The position numbers were made by a program, and so were the translations under genes. DNA of 27,448 bases from CAZDRI01 sp964508055 (GTDB lineage: Bacteria; Pseudomonadota; Gammaproteobacteria; PS1; Pseudothioglobaceae): assembly GCA_964508055.1 (NCBI GenBank), contig CAZDRI010000022.1:1-27448 (forward strand), in the 5' to 3' direction. This document shows, piece after piece, positions 1 through 8,118 of this stretch; within the stretch, counting starts at the first letter, position 1, and every line of letters begins with the position of its first letter. The notes beneath the pieces were generated by a model. The model had not been told where the DNA came from, did no database searches, and was given only the letters and a program-made list of their open reading frames with translations.

Positions 1-55
1 ATTTTGGACTCCTAAATTGTTAAAATTTAGTGTCCAGTTTTTTGGGGGAATGCCA
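1..55 (-). mobile_element. Left end of an IS3-family-like insertion sequence, cut by the window edge
   Basis: On the minus strand this stretch starts with TGGCATTCCCCCAAAAAACT, continues with GGACACTAA, and ends in an AGGAG ribosome binding site with AT of a putative ATG exactly at the window edge. A TG terminus, a C-run, then AAAAACTGGACAC followed by an orfA ribosome binding site is how many IS3-family elements begin, so the transposase would read leftward out of the window. The outer boundary is placed at 55, where the TG dinucleotide lies. No transposase codon is visible, so the family call rests on the terminal pattern only. An assembly break inside a multicopy IS would explain why the window ends here. 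Confidence 0.5.
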
Positions 56-101
56 GTCTGTCCTTTAATTCTTTAATTTCAATTTGCCCATTTTTCATCA
101 T
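56..101 (-). pseudogene. 5' end of a small unknown gene interrupted by the IS-like element
   Basis: Two adjacent ATG codons (101-99 and 98-96) follow a strong AAGGAGG site. The better-spaced second ATG gives MKNGQIEIKELKDR before the reading frame enters the IS-like end and stops at a TAA about eight codons later (near position 30). A plausible promoter lies upstream at 135-163. The visible peptide is too short to identify. It does not match the TrmD N-terminus, the gene normally expected after rimM. I read it as a gene broken by the insertion. A short chance ORF is the alternative. Confidence 0.4.
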
Positions 102-134
102 TTTCCTCCTTTTAAGTTTTCCTATAACTGCAAT

Positions 135-163
135 ATTGTAAAACACATAATTTACAGACTCAA
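135..163 (-). promoter_or_regulatory. Putative sigma-70 promoter for the interrupted small gene
   Basis: On the minus strand a -35 box TTGAGT (163-158) is separated by 17 bp from a -10 box TACAAT (140-135), 5 of 6 matches to TATAAT. It lies just after the rimM stop, about 35 bp before the start of the small gene at 98-101, so that gene need not rely on the rpsP-rimM transcript. This is a motif match in AT-rich DNA only. Confidence 0.4.
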
Positions 164-673
164 TTAAAAATCTTCGTCCCAATTAACAATGATTTTATTA
201 GTTTTTAAATCAACTTTCACAATTACATCATCAGTATAAGGTATTAACCTTTCTCTATCTCCTTTTATGACTAATACATCATTGGCAGCTGTGTTTAGTA
301 AATAATCTACTTTACCAAGAATAATATTTTTATTATTTATAACTTTTAATCCTTTTAATTGATACCAGTAATATTCATCTTCTTTTAAATTCGCTAACTG
401 GCTTTTATCTATATAAATATCTGTGCCTATTAGTAATCTTGCAGTATCTGGATTATTTATATCTTTTATTTTAAAAATAATAGTTTTAGCTTGTTTTTTT
501 TTATCTAATACTGATAATTCAGTAAATTTACTATCTTTATTAGTAAAAAACTTTTTATAACTAAGAATATTTTCTATTGGGTCAGAATATGAATATACTT
601 TTACCCAGCCATTAACACCAAAAATACCATTAATTTTAGCGATTAATACTTTATCAGCTAGTGGTTGGGTCAC
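164..673 (-). CDS. rimM: Ribosome maturation factor RimM
   Basis: A 169-residue protein that binds ribosomal protein S19 and helps process 16S rRNA and assemble the 30S head. The N-terminal RimM barrel is recognisable from the opening (VLIAKINGIFGVNGWVKVYSYSD, here with spacing typical of the family: IxGxFGxxGWVKVxSxTD), and the C-terminal PRC-barrel half includes the YYWYQLKGLKV stretch and a VLVIKGDRERLIPY segment. Length is normal for the family (about 170-180). The start is GTG at 673 with no clear ribosome binding site, 20 bp after the rpsP stop, so it probably depends on rpsP translation. In most proteobacteria trmD and rplS follow; here the next visible DNA is an IS-interrupted unrelated small gene. 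Confidence 0.93.
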   Translation of the reverse strand: MTQPLADKVLIAKINGIFGVNGWVKVYSYSDPIENILSYKKFFTNKDSKFTELSVLDKKKQAKTIIFKIKDINNPDTARLLIGTDIYIDKSQLANLKEDEYYWYQLKGLKVINNKNIILGKVDYLLNTAANDVLVIKGDRERLIPYTDDVIVKVDLKTNKIIVNWDEDF

Positions 674-693
674 TTTTGTAGGTGGTTTTTAGC

Positions 694-1212
694 TTAAGGT
701 TTTTCTTTTGTTTTTTCTTCGTTAGTCTGTTCAGAAGTTTCTGCAGTCTTTGTTTCCTCTTTTTGTGCTGCTTTAGCCTCTGTTTCTTTTTGTGCTGCTT
801 TAGCCTCTATTTCTTTTTGTGCTGCTTTAGCTTCTGTTTCTTTTTGGGTTTTTGCCTCAGCTTCTGCTTTTTCAGTTTCAGCTAATAATTTTTGTTTTTC
901 TGCTTCTTTCTTTTTCTTAATAGTTTCTGCTTTATTTTGTTGTTTAGCTAATTTTTTTGCATAAATTTCAGGATTTTTATATTCTTTTACTAATTGTTTT
1001 ACTCTATCACTAAGTATTGCACCTTTTGATTTCCAATAATCTAATCTTTCATCTTCAACCTTTAGCCTTATTTCTCCGCCTCTTGCAGTTGGATTAAAAT
1101 ATCCTAATCTTTCAATATAACCACTATCTCTTGGTTTTCTGCTGTCGGTAGCTACTATTGAATAAAAAGGTTTTTTTTTCGCTCCACCTCGGGCTAATCT
1201 AATTTTAACCAT
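694..1212 (-). CDS. rpsP: 30S ribosomal protein S16 with long charged C-terminal tail
   Basis: Residues 1-83 are a standard bS16: MVKIRLARGGAKKKPFYSIV, then SRKPRDSGYIERLGYFNP and the RLDYWKSKGAILSDRVKQLV helix region. The protein is 172 residues, about twice the common 80-90. Residues from about 85 to 172 are almost only Lys, Glu, Ala, Gln and Thr, probably a disordered or helical tail, and include three near-identical nine-residue units (KETEAKAAQ) at 124-150. Extended S16 tails exist in several bacteria, so this is not by itself aberrant. The ATG has a good AGGAG site eight bases upstream. It is first in the rpsP-rimM pair. Confidence 0.95.
   Translation of the reverse strand: MVKIRLARGGAKKKPFYSIVATDSRKPRDSGYIERLGYFNPTARGGEIRLKVEDERLDYWKSKGAILSDRVKQLVKEYKNPEIYAKKLAKQQNKAETIKKKKEAEKQKLLAETEKAEAEAKTQKETEAKAAQKEIEAKAAQKETEAKAAQKEETKTAETSEQTNEEKTKEKP
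760..840 (-). repeat. Three tandem 27-bp units inside rpsP
   Basis: Three near-identical 27-bp units (760-786, 787-813, 814-840), each encoding nine residues of the form KExEAKAAQ, followed by a decayed fourth copy. Differences are single bases, such as the codon giving Thr or Ile at the third residue. In-frame slippage would change the length of the S16 tail without breaking the gene. Confidence 0.9.
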
Positions 1213-1266
1213 GGTTTTTTGCTCCTAAAATATTAAAAAAATAAAGATTGCAAATTATAGCTATTT

Positions 1267-2631
1267 TTAAATGTCTTTTGCTAGTTTATTAGCATAGCCA
1301 ATATAATTTTTTGGTTCTAATTGCAATAATTGTTTTTTTGCACTATCAGGTATAGCTAATTTATTGATAAATTCTATAAGAGTTTCTTTATCAATTTTAT
1401 TGCCTCTTGTTAACTCCTTTAGTTTTTCATAAGGTTTTTCAATACCATATCTACGCATAATTGTTTGAATTGGTTCTGCTAATACTTCCCAATTATTATT
1501 TAATTCATTTAATAAGTTTTCTTTATTTGCTTCTAATTTATTTATACCTTTTAATAAAGATTTATAACTAATCATACTATGAGCTATACCTACACCTAAA
1601 TTTCTAAGGGCTGTGGAATCACTTAAATCTCTTTGCAGACGAGATACTAATAATTTATTGGCTAAGTGGCTCATAATAGCATTAGCAATACCTATATTGC
1701 CCTCTGCATTTTCAAAATCTATTGGATTTACCTTATGAGGCATAGTTGAAGAACCAACTTCGCCTTTTATAATCTTTTGTTTAAAATGACCTATAGATAC
1801 ATAAGACCAAATATCTCTACTAAAATCTAGCAAAATATTATTAAACCTAACCAAGCAATCAAAATATTCAGCAATATAATCATGAGGTTCTATTTGAGTA
1901 GTGTATTTAGCAAAATTAAGTTTTAAACTTTCAACAAATTTTTTAGTTAGCTGTTGCCAATCAATTTCTGGATATGAGCTCATATGAGCATTAAAATTAC
2001 CAACAGCACCATTAAATTTGCCCATAATTTTTACTTTTTTAAACTGTTTTAGTTGTCTTTGCAAACGCTGGGTGAAATTAGCCATTTCCTTACCTAAAGT
2101 TGTAGGAGATGCTGCTTGACCATGTGTTTTAGCAAGTAATGGAAGACCAGCATAATTTTTAGCTAATAAAGTGATGGCATCAATCACACTTTGCATATTT
2201 TGAATTAATATATCTCTTGCATCATATAACATTAACCCATGGGATAGATTATTAATATCCTCTGAAGTTGCTGCAAAATGAATAAACTCATTTACCGCTA
2301 AAAGTTCTTTATTATTTTTTATTTCATCTTTTAAAAAATATTCTATGGCTTTAACATCATGATTAGTAATTTTTTCATAATCCTTAATTTTTATTGCAGA
2401 ATTAATATCAAAATTATTATAAATATCAAATAATTTATCCTTTGCAGATGCACTAAATTTAGTTACTTCTTTAATATCTACATTATCTGTTAGGGTATTA
2501 AGCCAAGAGATTTCAACTAATACTCTATATTTCATAAGACCAAATTCACTAAAAATTTCTCTTAAACTCTTAGTTTTATCAAAATAACGACCATCTATTG
2601 GGGATATACTGCTAAGATTATTAAATTTCAT
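1267..2631 (-). CDS. purB: Adenylosuccinate lyase
   Basis: A 454-residue member of the fumarase/aspartase superfamily. It cleaves SAICAR to AICAR and adenylosuccinate to AMP, both with release of fumarate, in purine synthesis. The N-terminus has the typical SISPIDGRYFDKT. TSEDINNLSHGLML lies near 125, KTHGQAASPTTLGKEMANF near 168-186, and the superfamily signature GSSTMPHKVNPIDFENAEGN at about 292-312 includes the mobile-loop serine. The length matches the proteobacterial long form (about 455). It starts with ATG without an obvious ribosome binding site and is divergent from acnB. It lies 54 bp upstream of rpsP on the same strand. Confidence 0.96.
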   Translation of the reverse strand: MKFNNLSSISPIDGRYFDKTKSLREIFSEFGLMKYRVLVEISWLNTLTDNVDIKEVTKFSASAKDKLFDIYNNFDINSAIKIKDYEKITNHDVKAIEYFLKDEIKNNKELLAVNEFIHFAATSEDINNLSHGLMLYDARDILIQNMQSVIDAITLLAKNYAGLPLLAKTHGQAASPTTLGKEMANFTQRLQRQLKQFKKVKIMGKFNGAVGNFNAHMSSYPEIDWQQLTKKFVESLKLNFAKYTTQIEPHDYIAEYFDCLVRFNNILLDFSRDIWSYVSIGHFKQKIIKGEVGSSTMPHKVNPIDFENAEGNIGIANAIMSHLANKLLVSRLQRDLSDSTALRNLGVGIAHSMISYKSLLKGINKLEANKENLLNELNNNWEVLAEPIQTIMRRYGIEKPYEKLKELTRGNKIDKETLIEFINKLAIPDSAKKQLLQLEPKNYIGYANKLAKDI

Positions 2632-2646
2632 AAATAAGTTATTTGA

Positions 2647-2673
2647 ATTATTGAAATGTCCAACTTATGTCAA
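2647..2673 (-). promoter_or_regulatory. Candidate purB promoter in the purB/acnB divergent spacer
   Basis: On the minus strand a perfect TTGACA (2673-2668) precedes AATAAT (2652-2647), with a 15-bp spacer, shorter than ideal. It would give a leader of only about 10 bases before the purB ATG, consistent with the missing ribosome binding site. The 93-bp spacer must also hold the acnB promoter. A TATACT at about 2694-2699 is the best -10 for that side, but no good -35 accompanies it. Confidence 0.3.
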
Positions 2674-2724
2674 ATGTTAAAATTATACTCTTATTAGCAA
2701 ATATAAAAACAAGCATATACCACT

Positions 2725-5289
2725 ATGAAAAAAGAATATTTAGAACATCTTAATAACAGAAAATCTCAAGGACTGCCTCCGCTACAATTAAATGTTGCAC
2801 AAACAAAAACTGTTATTAAAGAATTAATTAATAATAATAATAATGATAGTGAGTTTTATTTAGATTTACTTACTCATCAAATTGCACCAGGTGTAGATGC
2901 TGCTGCTCTAATAAAAGCAGATTTTCTAACAAAAATTACTAATAAGAAAATAAATTGCATAGCTATAAGCAGAAAAAAAGCTGTATTTTTATTAGGCACA
3001 ATGCTTGGTGGTTATAACATTAAGTCATTAATAGATTTACTTGATGATGAAGAGTTAGCAAAAGAAAGTGCAGCAGCATTATCGCAGACATTATTAGTAT
3101 ATGATGCATATCAACAAATACTAAAAAAGTCTAAAACTAACCCCTGGGCTAAAAAAGTAATTGAATCATGGGCAAATGCTGATTGGTTTTTAAATAAAAA
3201 ACCTTTGGCTAATGTTATAAAGCTCATAGTATTTAAAGTTGATGGTGAGACTAATACTGATGATTTATCACCGGCTGGAGATGCATGGTCGCGCCCTGAT
3301 ATACCACTGCATGCAAAATCTATGTTAGTAAAAAAAATGCCTAATGGGCTAGAAAAAATTGCTGAATTAAAAACCAAAGGACTCCCACTTGCATTTGTAG
3401 GTGATGTAGTTGGCACTGGTTCTTCTAGAAAATCAGCTGTAAACTCTGTTCTTTGGCATATGGGTGATGATATTAATTATGTGCCTAATAAAAGAAATGG
3501 GGGCATAATTCTAGCAAATAAAATCGCACCTATTTTCTTTAATACTTTACAAGATTCTGGGGCATTACCTATTGAATGTGATGTAAGACAGCTAAAAATG
3601 GGGCAAGAAATTCATATTCATCCTTTTTTAGGAAAAATAACTGATACTGATGGTAATAAATTAACTGACTTTAGTCTCAAACCTAATACTATTACCGATG
3701 AGGTTAGAGCTGGAGGTAGAATAAATTTGATTATTGGCAGAGGGCTTAGCGATAAGGCTAGAAAAGATTTAAACCTTAACTCAAATGATGTTTTTAGACG
3801 AGTGGAAAATATTGATAAATCAACCAAAGGCTATACTCTAGCACAAAAAATAGTGGGTAAAGCTTGTGGAGTTAAAGGCATAAGACCAAACAATTATTGT
3901 GAGCCAGTAATGACTACTGTAGGCTCTCAAGACACTACAGGGGCTATGACAAGAGATGAATTAAACGAACTTGCCTGTCTTGGTTTTTCTGCTGGCTTAG
4001 TTATGCAAAGTTTTTGTCATACTGCTGCTTATCCAAAAGCTATAGATTTAGAATTACAAAAAACCTTACCAAAATTTATGAATAGTCGTGGTGGGGTATC
4101 TTTACGACCTGGTGATGGCATTATTCATTCTTGGTTAAATAGAATGCTACTACCTGATACTGTAGGTACTGGCGGTGATTCACATACTAGATTTCCAATA
4201 GGTATCAGCTTTCCTGCTGGTTCTGGATTAGTTGCATTTAGTGCATCATTAGGAGTGTTACCACTTGATATGCCAGAATCTGTTTTAGTTAGATTTAGTG
4301 GTACTATGCAAAAAGGGATTACTCTTAGAGACCTAGTGAATGCTATACCTTATTATGCTATCAAACAAGGTTTATTAACAGTTGCTAAGGAAAATAAAAT
4401 AAATATCTTTTCAGGTAGAATATTAGAAATTGAAGGCTTACCTAATTTAAAAGTGGAACAAGCATTTGAATTAGCTGATGCATCTGCTGAACGCTCTGCT
4501 AATGGTTGCACTATTAAATTAAATGAAGATAGCGTTTGTGAATATCTCAGCTCTGATATTACTTTATTAAAATCAATGATTAATGCTGGTTATGAAGATA
4601 AAAAAACCATAGCTAAAAGAATTAAAGATATGCAAAAATGGTTAGAAAGTCCCAAACTTATGTCCGCAGATGATGATTGTGAATATAGTGCTGTTATCAA
4701 TATAAACCTTGATGAAATAACTGAGCCAATTCTTGCTTGTCCTAATGACCCTGATGATGTTAAAACATTATCACAACTAGCTAATACTAAAGTTGATGAG
4801 GTATTTATTGGCTCTTGTATGACTAATATTGGGCATTTTCGTGCGGCTGCAAAAGTATTAGAAAATAAAGATAAATTAAATACTACTCTTTGGATTGCTC
4901 CTCCAACCAAAATGGATGAAGAAAAACTAAAAGATGAAGGTAAATATGAAGTTTTTAAAAGATTAAATGCTAATTTAGAAATACCAGGTTGCTCCTTATG
5001 TATGGGTAATCAAGCTAGAGTAAAAGATAATGTAACTGTAGTATCAACTTCTACTAGAAACTTTCCTAATCGCTTAGGTGATGGGGCTAATGTATATCTT
5101 GCTTCAGCAGAGTTGGCTGCAATAAGTGCAAAATTAGGTTATATCCCCAAAAAAGAAGAATACTTACAAGAAATGAATACAATTGAGCCTATGGCTAGTG
5201 AAATATATCAATACTTAAGCTTTGATAAATTAGCTAAATATACTAAAAAAACTGATAATGTTGAACTTTCTAAGATATTAACAAACTGA
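2725..5289 (+). CDS. acnB: Aconitate hydratase B
   Basis: An 854-residue AcnB-type aconitase (citrate/isocitrate interconversion in the TCA cycle). The N-terminal HEAT-like domain opens with the AcnB hallmark of a YLEHLNNRKSQGLPPLQLN type, residues about 1-155. The swivel domain follows, with FKVDGETNTDDLSPAGDAWSRPDIPLH and VGDVVGTGSSRKSAVNSVLWH. The [4Fe-4S] core includes GGDSHTRFPIGISFPAGSGLVAF. The three cluster ligands are Cys698 (GSCMTN), Cys756 and Cys759 (GCSLCMGNQ). Length matches the family (about 850-865). The ATG has no strong ribosome binding site. It is monocistronic or leads into the prenyltransferase 98 bp downstream. Confidence 0.97.
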   Translation: MKKEYLEHLNNRKSQGLPPLQLNVAQTKTVIKELINNNNNDSEFYLDLLTHQIAPGVDAAALIKADFLTKITNKKINCIAISRKKAVFLLGTMLGGYNIKSLIDLLDDEELAKESAAALSQTLLVYDAYQQILKKSKTNPWAKKVIESWANADWFLNKKPLANVIKLIVFKVDGETNTDDLSPAGDAWSRPDIPLHAKSMLVKKMPNGLEKIAELKTKGLPLAFVGDVVGTGSSRKSAVNSVLWHMGDDINYVPNKRNGGIILANKIAPIFFNTLQDSGALPIECDVRQLKMGQEIHIHPFLGKITDTDGNKLTDFSLKPNTITDEVRAGGRINLIIGRGLSDKARKDLNLNSNDVFRRVENIDKSTKGYTLAQKIVGKACGVKGIRPNNYCEPVMTTVGSQDTTGAMTRDELNELACLGFSAGLVMQSFCHTAAYPKAIDLELQKTLPKFMNSRGGVSLRPGDGIIHSWLNRMLLPDTVGTGGDSHTRFPIGISFPAGSGLVAFSASLGVLPLDMPESVLVRFSGTMQKGITLRDLVNAIPYYAIKQGLLTVAKENKINIFSGRILEIEGLPNLKVEQAFELADASAERSANGCTIKLNEDSVCEYLSSDITLLKSMINAGYEDKKTIAKRIKDMQKWLESPKLMSADDDCEYSAVININLDEITEPILACPNDPDDVKTLSQLANTKVDEVFIGSCMTNIGHFRAAAKVLENKDKLNTTLWIAPPTKMDEEKLKDEGKYEVFKRLNANLEIPGCSLCMGNQARVKDNVTVVSTSTRNFPNRLGDGANVYLASAELAAISAKLGYIPKKEEYLQEMNTIEPMASEIYQYLSFDKLAKYTKKTDNVELSKILTN

Positions 5290-5387
5290 TACACACATAG
5301 ATTTTATGTCCTGTTGTTACCTCAATACTTCAGCTTCATATATGCTTCGTTTTAGCCACAAAGAATATAATTAAAAGGTGTTTACTT

Positions 5388-6281
5388 ATGAATAAACTAA
5401 AATCGCTACTTGGAACAATGCGGTTACCATTCTTAATGCTTACACCTGTTAGTGTTGCCCTCGGTGTTGGTACTGCTTATAGACAATTACCCGACCTAAA
5501 TTGGATGAGCGTTTTTCTGGTTCTAATTGGTGCATTATCAGCTCATATTAGCGTTAATGTATTCAACGAATATTTTGATTTCAAAAGCGGTTTAGATACG
5601 AAAACATCACGCACACCTTTTAGTGGCGGTAGCGGTACTTTACCTACTAATCCTAAAATTGAAAGAGCTTCTTTTTGGCTGGCATGGATAACATTTGTAA
5701 TTACTGCTTTTATCGGCTTATACTTCGTATGGCTTAAGGGATGGCAGTTGCTACCAATTGGCATACTTGGGTTGTTACTCCTAGTCACCTACACCACATG
5801 GTGGGTTAAAAACCCAATACTATGCCTTTTGGCTCCAGGACTGGGCTTTGGTATTTTAATGGTTATGGGAACACACTTTTCACTAACTGGCACATATAGT
5901 TGGACATCTTTTATAGTAGCTCTTGTGCCTACTTTTTTAGTTAGCAATTTATTATTACTCAATCAATTTCCTGATGTTGAACCAGACCAGAGTGTAGGGC
6001 GCAGACATTTTCCAATTACCATCGGTCTTAGCGCAAGTATTATGCTATATGGAGTTATTTTAGCTCTAGCTTATCTCTTTATTATTATTGGAGTATTGTT
6101 TGCATTATTACCTGTACTCAGTGTAATTGCACTTTTTACCTCCATCCTAGCTTGGTATGTCTATCAAAACGCAACAAAAAACATTGAAAACATACCTGCC
6201 TTGATTCCATCAATGAGCATAAATGTAATAATAACTTTATCTACACCAATTTTGCTTGCTATTAGTCTTTTCGTTGGATAA
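5388..6281 (+). CDS. UbiA-superfamily prenyltransferase, MenA-like
   Basis: A 297-residue integral membrane protein with eight or nine predicted hydrophobic helices. The first Asp-rich motif, NEYFDFKSGLD (N60, D64, D70), resembles MenA (NDYFDYxxGxD), and the second motif is FPDVEPDQSVGRRHFPI in the second half. Such enzymes attach a polyprenyl chain to an aromatic acceptor, DHNA in menaquinone synthesis. No other menaquinone gene is in the window, so the acceptor is unknown. A ribosome binding site (AAAAGGTG) lies about 10 bases before the ATG. Codon choice includes CGG, CCC, CGC and GCC, which its neighbours rarely use, and the gene looks richer in G+C than acnB or hemJ, suggesting acquisition from elsewhere. 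It converges with hemJ across a 16-bp gap. Confidence 0.85.
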   Translation: MNKLKSLLGTMRLPFLMLTPVSVALGVGTAYRQLPDLNWMSVFLVLIGALSAHISVNVFNEYFDFKSGLDTKTSRTPFSGGSGTLPTNPKIERASFWLAWITFVITAFIGLYFVWLKGWQLLPIGILGLLLLVTYTTWWVKNPILCLLAPGLGFGILMVMGTHFSLTGTYSWTSFIVALVPTFLVSNLLLLNQFPDVEPDQSVGRRHFPITIGLSASIMLYGVILALAYLFIIIGVLFALLPVLSVIALFTSILAWYVYQNATKNIENIPALIPSMSINVIITLSTPILLAISLFVG

Positions 6282-6297
6282 GAATATGACAATACTG

Positions 6298-6723
6298 CTA
6301 AAAAGGCTTTACTACCGCTAGTATAACCACTGCTATTAATATAATTGTAGGCAATTCATTAAATATGCGATAAAACTTATCATTATGGGTGTTTTTATCA
6401 TTTTTGAAAACTTTAACAAAATGCCCACAGTAGAAATGATAAATTATCAAAAAAACTACTAATAATAATTTAATATCAAGCCAAAACATAGTTTCAAGAT
6501 AAAAATAGCTATAGCCAAATAATAACCACAAACCGAAAACTGAGGTAACTATAAAACTAGGCATCATAATATAATAATAAAGTTTATGCTCCATAACTTT
6601 AAAGCGCTCTATGCTTGGTTTATCATCCGCTAAAGTGTGGTAAATAAACAATCTTGGCAGATAAAAAAGTGCTGCAAACCAAGTAACAACTCCAATAATA
6701 TGAAAAGCCTTAAGCCATAACAT
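6298..6723 (-). CDS. hemJ: Protoporphyrinogen IX oxidase HemJ
   Basis: A 141-residue membrane protein of the HemJ (UPF0093) family, which oxidises protoporphyrinogen IX to protoporphyrin IX in haem synthesis in bacteria lacking HemG/HemY. The opening MLWLKAFHIIGVVTWFAALF with His8 is the family hallmark. It continues with FYLPRLFIYHT, the segment RFKVMEHKLYYYIMMPS, and FNELPTIILIAVVILAVVKPF at the end. Four hydrophobic helices fit the known topology. It is the last gene of the glcD-to-hemJ run, starting two bases after the DUF2007 stop. Co-transcription with glycolate genes is seen, but a functional link is not obvious. Confidence 0.94.
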   Translation of the reverse strand: MLWLKAFHIIGVVTWFAALFYLPRLFIYHTLADDKPSIERFKVMEHKLYYYIMMPSFIVTSVFGLWLLFGYSYFYLETMFWLDIKLLLVVFLIIYHFYCGHFVKVFKNDKNTHNDKFYRIFNELPTIILIAVVILAVVKPF

Positions 6724-6724
6724 T

Positions 6725-6952
6725 TTATTTATCCTCCACTATTTTTGCCTTTAAATAATCATTTATTAAAAATTTTGCTTTTTTAGCATTATCATCATTA
6801 ACCATAATTGTTATTAAATCATTAACTGGTAATTCTCCTACTCCGCCTTGTAGATTAAGACCATTTATAAATGTTTGAATATCTTCATTTGCTAACATAG
6901 CGGTTAACATATTAGCTTCTAATAAATCTCTTGGTTTATATATTATTTGCAT
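6725..6952 (-). CDS. DUF2007 small protein
   Basis: A 75-residue protein that matches the DUF2007 'putative signal transducing protein' pattern: an opening beta strand followed by DLLEANMLTAMLANEDIQTFINGLNLQGGVGELP, a valine/isoleucine-rich strand and a C-terminal helix (KKAKFLINDYLKA). Such proteins have a ferredoxin-like fold and unknown function. They are widespread in gamma- and betaproteobacteria, often encoded near metabolic genes. It sits between glcF (11 bp upstream) and hemJ (one base downstream), so it is translated from the same message. No catalytic residue can be assigned. Confidence 0.8.
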   Translation of the reverse strand: MQIIYKPRDLLEANMLTAMLANEDIQTFINGLNLQGGVGELPVNDLITIMVNDDNAKKAKFLINDYLKAKIVEDK

Positions 6953-6963
6953 TTAATATACTC

Positions 6964-8106
6964 TTAATTAATTACTTCAACCCAATGTTTTACTTCTATT
7001 TTGCTATTTTTTTTAAGGTGCATCAAACAGCCAATATTTGCAGTAACAATAATATCAGGATTATTTTTAGTTAAATATTTTATTTTATTATTCACTAATT
7101 TTTTAGCTATATCTTTTTGTAATATTGAATAGGTGCCAGCAGAGCCGCAACATAGGTGCGAATCTTCCACCTTATTTAATTTAGCACCAAGTTTTTCTAA
7201 TATGTTTTCAACAACCCCTATTATTCTTTGCCCATGTTGTAAAGTGCAAGGGGAATGAAAAGATATATTATTATTTTTTAGTTTGAGTTTAGATAAGTCT
7301 TTATCAGTTAAAAATTCAGCAATATCAAAAGTTTTTGCTACCACCTCTTTAGCTTTAAGAGCATAATCTTTATCATCTTTTAGTAAGCTATAATAATCTT
7401 TTATCATAGCCCCACAACCACTAGCAGTTGATATTATTGCTTCAACTCCATTTTGGAGTTGATTATGCCAATTATCTATATTTTGTTTTACTTTTTTTAG
7501 TGCGGCATCTGGTGCAGATAAATGTTGTTCTATAGCTCCACAACATTCACTTTGCTTAGTTTCAATAATCTCAAGATCTAATTTATTTAAAATTTTTATT
7601 ACAGCATTATTGATATCTATCCGCAAAGTAGGCTGCACACAGCCTTTTATTAACAGCACTTTATTAGGGTGTTTTTTAGATTTATAACTTTTATTAAATA
7701 AAGTTTTATGCACAAGCAAGGTATTAAAAATAGCTGGAGTAGTTAGTAATTTAGCCAAAAAACATCTAATAGACTTTTGATAAAAATTTCTTTTTGGTTC
7801 TACTAAATCTCTGCCAATATCTAATAAATATCCATACTTGACTCCTGAAGGACAATTAGCCTCACAAGCACGACAAGTAAGGCATCTATCTAAATGCTTT
7901 ATTGATTTTTTAGTAATTCCTTCACCTTCTAAAATATTTTTTATTAAATAAATCCTACCGCGAGGTGAATCTGTTTCATTTAATAATAAATTATAAGTAG
8001 GACAAACTGGCAGACAAAACCCGCAGTGCACACAAGACCTTAAGATATCATTTGCTTCCCTACCTTGAGGAGTATTTAAAATATCTTTAAGGATTTTTGT
8101 TTGCAT
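6964..8106 (-). CDS. glcF: Glycolate dehydrogenase iron-sulfur subunit GlcF
   Basis: A 380-residue Fe-S subunit that passes electrons from GlcD to the membrane quinone pool. Two ferredoxin-type [4Fe-4S] motifs are complete: Cys25, 28, 31 and 35 (CVHCGFCLPVC, followed by P) and Cys75, 78, 81 and 85 (CLTCRACEANC). Two CCG-type cysteine-rich domains follow, one ending ECCGAIE (Cys188-189) and one ending HLCCGSAGTY near 323. The length is close to E. coli GlcF (407). The ATG is served by an AGGAG that overlaps the glcE stop codon. Confidence 0.94.
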   Translation of the reverse strand: MQTKILKDILNTPQGREANDILRSCVHCGFCLPVCPTYNLLLNETDSPRGRIYLIKNILEGEGITKKSIKHLDRCLTCRACEANCPSGVKYGYLLDIGRDLVEPKRNFYQKSIRCFLAKLLTTPAIFNTLLVHKTLFNKSYKSKKHPNKVLLIKGCVQPTLRIDINNAVIKILNKLDLEIIETKQSECCGAIEQHLSAPDAALKKVKQNIDNWHNQLQNGVEAIISTASGCGAMIKDYYSLLKDDKDYALKAKEVVAKTFDIAEFLTDKDLSKLKLKNNNISFHSPCTLQHGQRIIGVVENILEKLGAKLNKVEDSHLCCGSAGTYSILQKDIAKKLVNNKIKYLTKNNPDIIVTANIGCLMHLKKNSKIEVKHWVEVIN

Positions 8107-8118
8107 TTAAGAGAACTC

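Noticed and set aside
682..885. A Phe/Cys/Leu-rich 67-codon plus-strand frame that looks like a membrane peptide
   Set aside because: It is the complement of the Lys/Glu/Ala repeat tail of rpsP; its hydrophobicity is an artefact of the opposite strand.
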